This document shows, piece after piece, positions 57,878-64,000 of a stretch of DNA of 64,000 bases. This stretch comes from a candidate division FCPU426 bacterium. GTDB taxonomy: Bacteria; Oederibacteriota; JAAXVQ01; JAUVAV01. The translations under genes and the position numbers were made by a program. Below the pieces are notes generated by a model, which saw nothing but the letters and a program-made list of their open reading frames with translations, was not told the DNA's origin and searched no databases. The DNA lies in the NCBI GenBank assembly GCA_030591525.1, contig JAUVAV010000007.1:1-64000 (forward strand), given 5' to 3'. The first letter of the stretch is position 1. Each line of letters opens with the position of its first letter.

Positions 57878-60800
57878 TTACCTCGTGAGCAAAATTTTCC
57901 CAACAATTTTTTCTTTGCCGGGGCTGGTAATAATATACATATATATCCCGGTTGCTACTTCCTCTCCCTGCTTATTCTGCCCATCCCAGGTTTCCCGGGA
58001 TGCCGCGGCATCCCATTGTCTGATCAATTCTCCGGAAAGCGTGAAAATCCGGATATTCGCATCCAATGGAAGATTCTCAAATTTCAAAACCTGGCCCACC
58101 GCGGTCCGGGGATTAAACGGGTTCGGAAATACGCGAATAGCCTCCGGCGCAGACGGCAGGGTTGGGGTGGCAGTGGGGGTAGGCGTTGAAGAGAACGTAG
58201 GCGTAGCCCATATCCAGGCAGTGCCGGTGGGAGTAGGCGAAAAAGCCGGCGTCAGGGTTGCGGTCACAGAGGGGGTAAATACCGGCGAGACGGTAATGGT
58301 CAGGGTGAATGTCATGGTAGGTGTATTAGTCGGGGTTATGGTAGGCGTAGCGCTGTTTAAAGGTGTGGCCGAACCGGTCGGGGTCGGCGTATAAGTCACT
58401 GAAACCGTGGGCGTGGGCGAGATAGTCAAGGTCAGGGTAATCGTCCGGCTGGCTGTGGGCGTTGTGGTCAAACTCGGTGTCCCGGTCGAGGTAACAGTAA
58501 GCGTGACAGTGGCGGTATATGAGGCTGTCGGACTCTTGGTACAAGTCAATGTGGCAGTGGGGGTAGCCGTAAAACTCGGCGTTCCGGTAAGCGTGGGCGT
58601 AGGCGTAAAAGTCATGGTCACGGTCGGGGTGGCCGTAGAACTCGGTGTTCCGGTAAACGTAGGCGTAGGTGTAAAAGTCATGGTCACGGTCGGGGTGGCC
58701 GTAGAACTCGGCGTTCCGGTAAGCGTGGACGTAGGTGTAGAAGTCATGGTCGCGGTCGGGGTGACCGTATAAGTTGACGTGGGCGTATTTGTGGGCGTCA
58801 TGGTCAAAGTAAGCGTAGGCGAGAAATGCGGAGTATTAGTAGAAGTCGGTGAAATTGTTGATGTCATGGTGCTGGTCAAGGTCGCGGTCATTGTCATGGT
58901 CGGCGTAAAAGTCAAGGTCCCGGTCGTACTCGGCGTAATCGTGGGGGTTCCGGTGAAAGTCGCGGTACTGGTCAGAGTATAAGTCAAAGTCGCTGTGGAA
59001 GTAAAAGTGGGCGTCCCGGTTGGGCTTGGGCTGGGCGTCGGGGTAAAGCTTATAGTCGGGCTAGGCGTTACCGTAGATGTAGGCGTGAAGCTAGAGGTAC
59101 CGGTCAAGGTCGGGCTGGGCGTAGCTGTAAAAGTTATGGTCGGTGTGGAAGTCGGGGTTGGCGTGACGGTCGCAGTATATGTTCCGGTAGCAGTGGTAGT
59201 ATAAGTCGGCGTGCATGTATTGGTAGGCGTAGGGGTAAAGCTCGGCGTCACGGTGGAAGTAGCAGTATACGTAGCCGTACACGTAGGCGTGGCGGTCGGT
59301 GTAGAAGTTCCGGTATAAGTCGGCGTGCAAGTATACGTAGGCGTAGGGGTAAAGCTCGGCGTCACGGTGGAAGTGGCAGTATAGGTAGCCGTAAACGTAG
59401 GCGTGGCGATCGGCGTAGGCGTTCCGGTATGGGTCAGCGTGCCGGTTGCGGTCGGCGTCGGGGTAAAGCTCGGCGTCACGGTGGAAGTAGCTGTACACGT
59501 AGCCGTAAACGTAGGCGTGGCGCTCGGCGTAGGCGTTCCGGTATGGGTCGGTGTGCCGGTCGCGGTCGGAGTAATGGTCACGGTCGGAGTATAAACCACT
59601 GCCGTAGTGTGAAGGTTGTTGGAATATTCAGTAAATTCCGTCATCCCGCTTGTATATTCCACGTGCGCCTGGTTATCCCACCCAACGGCGGACTGTAACA
59701 GAAAGGTCACGGTCACGCTGCCGGAGTCCCCGATATCCAGGTTTCCCAGGTCCCAGGTTACCACGCCGCCGCCCGGAATGCCTCCGCCGGTGCATGAAAT
59801 GTAGGTCGCATTAGCCGGATAAGGATCTGTCAGGATTACGTCATAGGCAATACCGGAAACATTCTGATAAGAAATCGTATAGGTGATCTGTTCGCCTACT
59901 TCCGCTTCCCCTGGGCCGGTTTTGGTTAAATACATCTTGGGAACCACTTCATAAGCAGCCGGCGATTCAAAGAGCGAATTGTAGTAATAGCGCAGCATGG
60001 GCGCGCTGGTACTGGTGCTGTAAGGCAGAGCAGGATTCGATTCATGGCCGGTCAAATAAGAAACCTTGCCCGCCGTCCTAATGCCTTTATAATGACCGTT
60101 CATGAATAAAAGCGGAAATTCGTAATCAGGATCACCATCCAGGCTGAGCCGGTCGACGACAATAATGGAGGATTCGCCGCCGTAAAATATACTTCCATCC
60201 GCCAGCCCGAAAGCGGCCAGATGCGAGGAATCCAAAGTGGTCCAGTCCCCTACTGCCTGGCCGGCCGGCGCATCCGCCAGTTCATTGATAAAACTTAATG
60301 GCTGGGTAGCGGTATGCCGGAATCCATTGGTAGTAAGCCAATGCCCGTGCCCGCCGTAGATCCAATCCGCGCGCGCGAGCGGAGTCGTGGATATAATATC
60401 ATTTTCCAAAGCTTCCACTGCAATGCATTGCGCGTATATATGGGCGCTGCCATAGGTCAGATAGGTGTCCATTTCCGCCACGGTCTCAATGGCATTGTCC
60501 GTGGCCACGGAGTCTAGTAGGCCCTCCTCCGGTCCCAGTTCCCCGCCGCCGCCGTATTGGCCGATGGGATAAGCGCTCCAATGATAGGTTACGATTGCGC
60601 CGTAGGCCGGCAAACCGTCGGCTTCCAGGAAAAGGGCTCCGTCATGGTGATTAGTGGTAGTGGGTCCGGCAATCTCATCCTCATCCAGCACATCGGGTGA
60701 AGAATTCGGCCAGTTGCCGCCTTGGGAATCCCGTATTCCGGCCGGACCCATATATTTGGTCCGGAACATACTGGGCGCTCCCTTGGGATCGCTGTTGTGA

Positions 60801-63800
60801 TAATAAGCGATCTTGGGGGCTGCCAAAAGTTTGCGGAAAATCGGGGCTACCAGTGATTGCCCGGCATCTGTATATTGATGGACATTTACAATATTTACCT
60901 GGCTCTCGTTCCAGGCCGTAATAATTGCCATGGCGGCCGTGGAATTGGAATGAGCAATAATAAAGGGGCCGCCATTGTAAGCCGCACTATTATATATCTC
61001 GCTGGTACGAACACACTGGGTCTGCGAGGCGATAAAGTCGGTTTCTTCATAAGCCTTATAGGATTTTATTGACCAATGGACGGGAATACCGTTTTTAAGC
61101 AGGTCATAAACCAGCCCATAGGCGCGCCACATCCCGTAGTCCTGGTTGGTGCGGCCGGAGTTGATATCCATGGGAATAATCAAGGTCCCAGCCTCAAAAG
61201 TATGATCTGCATTGGGCGTGGCCGTGGGGCTGCAGGTCCAGGTCGCGGTCAGGGTAACAGTCGCGGTCGGCGTAGCTGTTACTATGGGTGAAGCGGTCAA
61301 AGTACAGGTATGGGTAGGTGTCGGCGTTACACTGGCAGTAGCCGTAGGGGTGGGAGTTATGGTCACAGTACAGGTTCCCGTAGCGGTTGGCGTTACAGTT
61401 GAAGTCATGGTAGGAGTTGGACTATTGGTCGCAGTATTGGTTGCCGTTGCGGTAGTGGTCGCGGTCGGGGTACTGGTCGCGGTCGCAGTACTGGTCGCAG
61501 TTACGGTCGGAGTTACGCTGAAAGTCGGCGTAAAGCTGGGGGTTGCGGACGGGGTATGCGTAGCCGTAGGAGTAGCGGTCGGTGTAATGGTCACAGTATA
61601 GGTCGGCGTGCCGGTGAAAGTCGGCGTAAAAGTTGGGGTGTCAGTCGGTGTGGCCGTGCTGGTAGAGGTCGGCGTAAAAGTCGGGGTGCCAGTCGGTGTG
61701 GCTGTGCTGGTAAAGGTCGGCGTAAAAGTCGGGGTGTCAGTCGGTGTGGCCGTGCTGGTAAAGGTCGGCGTAAAAGTCGGGGTGTCAGTCGGTGTGGCCG
61801 TGCTGGTAGGGGTAGGTGTCACAGTAGGCGAAATGGTGGAAGTTGGAGTAATTGTTAATGTGTGAATAACATTGGTCGATGTGGGAGATATAGTCGAGGT
61901 AACAGTAATGCTAGGAGTAGCTGTATACGTCGGTGTAATGGTGGGTGTGGAAGTTACCGTGGGAGTGGCGGAATAGGTCGGTGTACTGGTAGAGGTTATC
62001 GTAGAGGTCGAAGTGCACGTAGGCGTAAAGGTCGCGGTCGGAGTCGCGGTCGGAGTCGCGGTCGGAGTCGCGGTCGGGGTCGCGGTTGGGGTCGCGGTCG
62101 GGGTCGCGGTCGGGGTCGCGGTTGGGGTCGCGGTCGGAGTCGCGGTCGGAGTCGCGGTTGGGGTCGTGGTCGGGGTCGCGGTCGGGGTCGCGGTCGCGGT
62201 CGCGGTTGGGGTCGCGGTCGGGGTCGCGGTCGGGGTAAAGGTAAAAGTACTGGTAACCGTCGGAGTAGACGTCAAGGTGGGAGTGGAGGTTAAAGTAGGT
62301 GTTGTGCTTGCGGTTATGGTAGGCGTACCGGTTAAAGTCACACTGGGCGTAGCTGTAGGGGTCGGGGTCATTGTCAAGGTCATAGTGGGAGTGGCAGTCA
62401 AGGTCGGGGTAATGGTCGGTGTCGGCGTACTGGTAAAAGTCGGGGTAAATGTCGGGGTAGGCGTGGGAGGAAGCCAGTATTCCAGATTAATCTGTGAAAT
62501 CCGGGGAGAAAGATTGGTATTAGTCGTGGTTAATTCCGCTTTCCATTTCAGCCTGGTTCCTTCATAGCCGCTGTCGAAGATCGTGGCCACACCCGGAGTA
62601 GCCTGGATCCAGTAAGTATGCGGATCCGCCAACTGTCCATTGACAGTGATCCAATAATCCACATCGGTCCCGGTAGGAATAGTATCTATCGCGGTCAAGG
62701 TAACAGAGTAAAAAAACTCGGTTGAGCTGGCTACAATGGTTGATTGCGCCCATTTCGGCTGCTCGTAAATTGGTCCATACCGGTTAATGCGGGCTTCCCC
62801 GCCGCCCAGCAGCCAGTATTCCCCGCTCCATTCCAGGGAGTTAATGGAGGAGGTGCCAAAATATATCAGTTCATCGGACATATCTACGGCCGTGGTACCC
62901 CAATCCCAGTCGTATTTATTGAGTTTCGCATTGGCCCCTCCGATCAACCAATACTGGTCCAGATCGCTGTAAGCTAAAGTCTTAACAGTATCGCTGGCAA
63001 AGCCGGTCAGGGTTATCCATTCCCAATACAAAAAATTCAAATGATAAACTCTCACTCGCTGCGGCGAGGTCACGCCGCCTACCATGAAACGGTGGTTACC
63101 CGAGACATTCGCATATCCGATAGCATTGATATCTGTAAATCCGGAGGCAAGGCCGGTGAAACTGGTTCCATTGTATCTTGCCAGTTTTCCGGCACCTCCC
63201 CCGATCATCCAGATGCCGCCCCCGGAGCTTATCGCCTGCACCGCGTCCGTCGCTTCAAATACCCCGGAGAGATCAAGATTTGTAAAACTGCTTCCATTAT
63301 AACTTTTCAACTGCCGGCCAGTGCCGCCGATCAGCCACTCAGTCCCGTTCCAATGAATCGCCCTTACACTTCCCGCAAATCCCAAGGCCGTGGTCAAGTC
63401 GGTTGCAGAAGTTCCATTGTAGCTTACCAGTTTGGCCGAACTCCCGCCGATCAGCCAGTAATTCTCATTTCCATCCAGAGCCAGGACATTTTCCCCGCTC
63501 CAGTCCGCATCCACCAGGGCATCGCTTATATCCTCAAATAAAACCCCATTGTAGCGGTTCAAGCTTTCATTGTTTCCGCCCAATAATAGCAGGCCGTTGC
63601 TGTCCGCACCGATCGCATTGATCTCCTCAATCCCAAAATCCTTTATCTGCCCGGACAGGTCCGTATAGGTAGTAGAAGCGGCATCACCAGTATGGCGGTT
63701 TAAACAGGCCTGGCCGCCTCCCAAGAGCCACTCACTGCTCCCCCACTCCAAGGCATAAATCGGATTACTGCTCCCAAAACCAGCCAAATCACCGGATTGT

Positions 63801-64000
63801 TCCCTCCAGTTACTCCCGTCCCAGGAATAAACCACAGCGGCTTGACCTGTTCCGTTTCCGCCGATTAACCAGTAATTCTGATCTCCATTATAATCCAGCG
63901 CGAAAATATTAACCATTGAGGATACATTGCCTGATAAATTCGTGAATGTACTTCCATCGTACTTCATCAGTTTTCCGCCGCTGCCCCCGATCAGCCATTG
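57878..64000 (-). CDS. Giant Thr/Pro-linker surface protein (5' partial)
   Basis: The frame stays open to base 64000 and continues the upstream motif QWLIGG, so the ATG at 63967 is internal; 2040 residues are in view. From N to C: about a dozen WLIGG-type propeller repeats (to about 62500); a first Thr/Pro linker (about 62475-61215); a globular region of about 420 residues of unknown fold ([45 protein letters not shown]); a DUF11-like Ig domain ([13 protein letters not shown], about 59930-59680); a second Thr/Pro linker (about 59600-58165); and a FlgD-like C-terminal domain ([21 protein letters not shown]). Probably a very large secreted, stalked protein. Confidence 0.85.
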   Translation of the reverse strand, partial: QWLIGGSGGKLMKYDGSTFTNLSGNVSSMVNIFALDYNGDQNYWLIGGNGTGQAAVVYSWDGSNWREQSGDLAGFGSSNPIYALEWGSSEWLLGGGQACLNRHTGDAASTTYTDLSGQIKDFGIEEINAIGADSNGLLLLGGNNESLNRYNGVLFEDISDALVDADWSGENVLALDGNENYWLIGGSSAKLVSYNGTSATDLTTALGFAGSVRAIHWNGTEWLIGGTGRQLKSYNGSSFTNLDLSGVFEATDAVQAISSGGGIWMIGGGAGKLARYNGTSFTGLASGFTDINAIGYANVSGNHRFMVGGVTSPQRVRVYHLNFLYWEWITLTGFASDTVKTLAYSDLDQYWLIGGANAKLNKYDWDWGTTAVDMSDELIYFGTSSINSLEWSGEYWLLGGGEARINRYGPIYEQPKWAQSTIVASSTEFFYSVTLTAIDTIPTGTDVDYWITVNGQLADPHTYWIQATPGVATIFDSGYEGTRLKWKAELTTTNTNLSPRISQINLEYWLPPTPTPTFTPTFTSTPTPTITPTLTATPTMTLTMTPTPTATPSVTLTGTPTITASTTPTLTSTPTLTSTPTVTSTFTFTPTATPTATPTATATATPTATPTTTPTATPTATPTATPTATPTATPTATPTATPTATPTATPTATPTATFTPTCTSTSTITSTSTPTYSATPTVTSTPTITPTYTATPSITVTSTISPTSTNVIHTLTITPTSTISPTVTPTPTSTATPTDTPTFTPTFTSTATPTDTPTFTPTFTSTATPTGTPTFTPTSTSTATPTDTPTFTPTFTGTPTYTVTITPTATPTATHTPSATPSFTPTFSVTPTVTATSTATATSTPTATTTATATNTATNSPTPTMTSTVTPTATGTCTVTITPTPTATASVTPTPTHTCTLTASPIVTATPTATVTLTATWTCSPTATPNADHTFEAGTLIIPMDINSGRTNQDYGMWRAYGLVYDLLKNGIPVHWSIKSYKAYEETDFIASQTQCVRTSEIYNSAAYNGGPFIIAHSNSTAAMAIITAWNESQVNIVNVHQYTDAGQSLVAPIFRKLLAAPKIAYYHNSDPKGAPSMFRTKYMGPAGIRDSQGGNWPNSSPDVLDEDEIAGPTTTNHHDGALFLEADGLPAYGAIVTYHWSAYPIGQYGGGGELGPEEGLLDSVATDNAIETVAEMDTYLTYGSAHIYAQCIAVEALENDIISTTPLARADWIYGGHGHWLTTNGFRHTATQPLSFINELADAPAGQAVGDWTTLDSSHLAAFGLADGSIFYGGESSIIVVDRLSLDGDPDYEFPLLFMNGHYKGIRTAGKVSYLTGHESNPALPYSTSTSAPMLRYYYNSLFESPAAYEVVPKMYLTKTGPGEAEVGEQITYTISYQNVSGIAYDVILTDPYPANATYISCTGGGIPGGGVVTWDLGNLDIGDSGSVTVTFLLQSAVGWDNQAHVEYTSGMTEFTEYSNNLHTTAVVYTPTVTITPTATGTPTHTGTPTPSATPTFTATCTATSTVTPSFTPTPTATGTLTHTGTPTPIATPTFTATYTATSTVTPSFTPTPTYTCTPTYTGTSTPTATPTCTATYTATSTVTPSFTPTPTNTCTPTYTTTATGTYTATVTPTPTSTPTITFTATPSPTLTGTSSFTPTSTVTPSPTISFTPTPSPSPTGTPTFTSTATLTYTLTSTATFTGTPTITPSTTGTLTFTPTMTMTATLTSTMTSTISPTSTNTPHFSPTLTLTMTPTNTPTSTYTVTPTATMTSTPTSTLTGTPSSTATPTVTMTFTPTPTFTGTPSSTATPTVTMTFTPTPTLTGTPSFTATPTATLTCTKSPTASYTATVTLTVTSTGTPSLTTTPTASRTITLTLTISPTPTVSVTYTPTPTGSATPLNSATPTITPTNTPTMTFTLTITVSPVFTPSVTATLTPAFSPTPTGTAWIWATPTFSSTPTPTATPTLPSAPEAIRVFPNPFNPRTAVGQVLKFENLPLDANIRIFTLSGELIRQWDAAASRETWDGQNKQGEEVATGIYMYIITSPGKEKIVGKILLTR
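58550..58775 (-). repeat. 66-bp in-frame tandem repeat in the second linker
   Basis: The motif GTCGGGGTGGCCGTAGAACT recurs with a 66-bp period (58622, 58688, with diverged copies at about 58556 and 58754), or 22 residues per unit. A second array of 114-bp units lies at about 59234, 59348 and 59462 (GTAAAGCTCGGCGTCACGG). Both are in frame in the giant gene. Confidence 0.85.
61615..61815 (-). repeat. 48-bp in-frame tandem repeat in the first linker
   Basis: TCGGCGTAAAAGT recurs at 61621, 61669, 61717 and 61765, an exact 48-bp (16-residue) period. A separate tract at about 62030-62240 is a simple GTCGSGGTCGSR array encoding alternating TAT/PTAT steps. Both lie inside the giant gene. Confidence 0.88.

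Noticed and set aside
57828..59804. Plus-strand frames rich in VGVGV
   Set aside because: Antisense shadows of the second Thr/Pro linker of the giant gene.
61862..62567. Arg/Gly-rich and Val/Gly-rich plus-strand reading frames
   Set aside because: They are shadows of the Thr/Pro linker on the minus strand; their periodic composition follows from the repeat and they have no ribosome site or family match.
1..64000. tRNA or rRNA genes, replication origin, prophage, insertion-sequence transposase
   Set aside because: The gaps are short and occupied by repeats; I recognise no cloverleaf, rRNA segment, DnaA-box cluster, phage gene or transposase frame.

Overview
The window comes from an uncultured Gram-negative bacterium that I cannot place in a phylum. 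An outer membrane is indicated by lolA, by a PorV/PorQ-type barrel fused to an OmpA domain, and by several lipoboxes. The DNAPR-type loop of MurE (DNPR) points to meso-diaminopimelate peptidoglycan. Giant Thr/Pro-linker proteins ending in FlgD-like domains are a habit of little-studied candidate phyla. Nearly all genes lie on the minus strand, and many overlap by 1-4 bases or start at GTG or TTG behind a good Shine-Dalgarno.

Layout, left edge to right edge. 1-1035 (+): the C-terminal end of a Thr/Pro-repeat surface protein. 1222-22218 (-): a near-complete division and cell-wall (dcw) cluster, transcribed from a strong promoter at about 22250-22277: mraZ, a STAS-domain gene, rsmH, ftsL, ftsI (with PASTA), murE, murF, mraY, murD, ftsW, murG, murC, ddl, ftsQ, ftsA, ftsZ, an N-acetylmuramoyl-alanine amidase, tsaE, tsaB and rimI. 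murB is missing from the cluster. 22375-22970: three 83-bp tandem repeats and a small zinc-ribbon gene. 22967-28927 (-): rpsI, rplM, thiL, an AT-rich two-gene insertion, a TPR gene, a lipoprotein and a CBS protein. 29233-34518 (-): nnr, the PorV/OmpA fusion and pyk. 34755-43477 (-): pgpA, pgsA, rimO, yajQ, rodZ, lolA, ftsK and ribonuclease J. 43819-43893: a 24-residue lysine-rich peptide gene with its own terminator. 44196-49389 (-): an M16 protease, a phosphohexomutase and a nucleotidyltransferase fused to a degenerate mutase. 49610-53057 (-): an AsmA-like protein and recA. 53304-56397 (+): a GT-C glycosyltransferase with TPR modules, then an AlkD-like repair protein. 56406-57491 (-): a CsgG-like/TPR lipoprotein. 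57878-64000 (-): a giant Thr/Pro-linker protein that runs off the right edge.

Most of the window is housekeeping. The unusual signals are: an STAS regulator inside the dcw operon; a tandem-repeat MraZ operator; an AT-rich cassette next to a decayed copy of its neighbour's 3' end; a TPR module shared by a glycosyltransferase and a lipoprotein; an FtsQ without a recognisable POTRA; an unknown central domain in the giant surface protein; and several families of small dispersed palindromic or MITE-like elements, some with shared ends. I see no CRISPR array, prophage, transposase gene, rRNA or tRNA.
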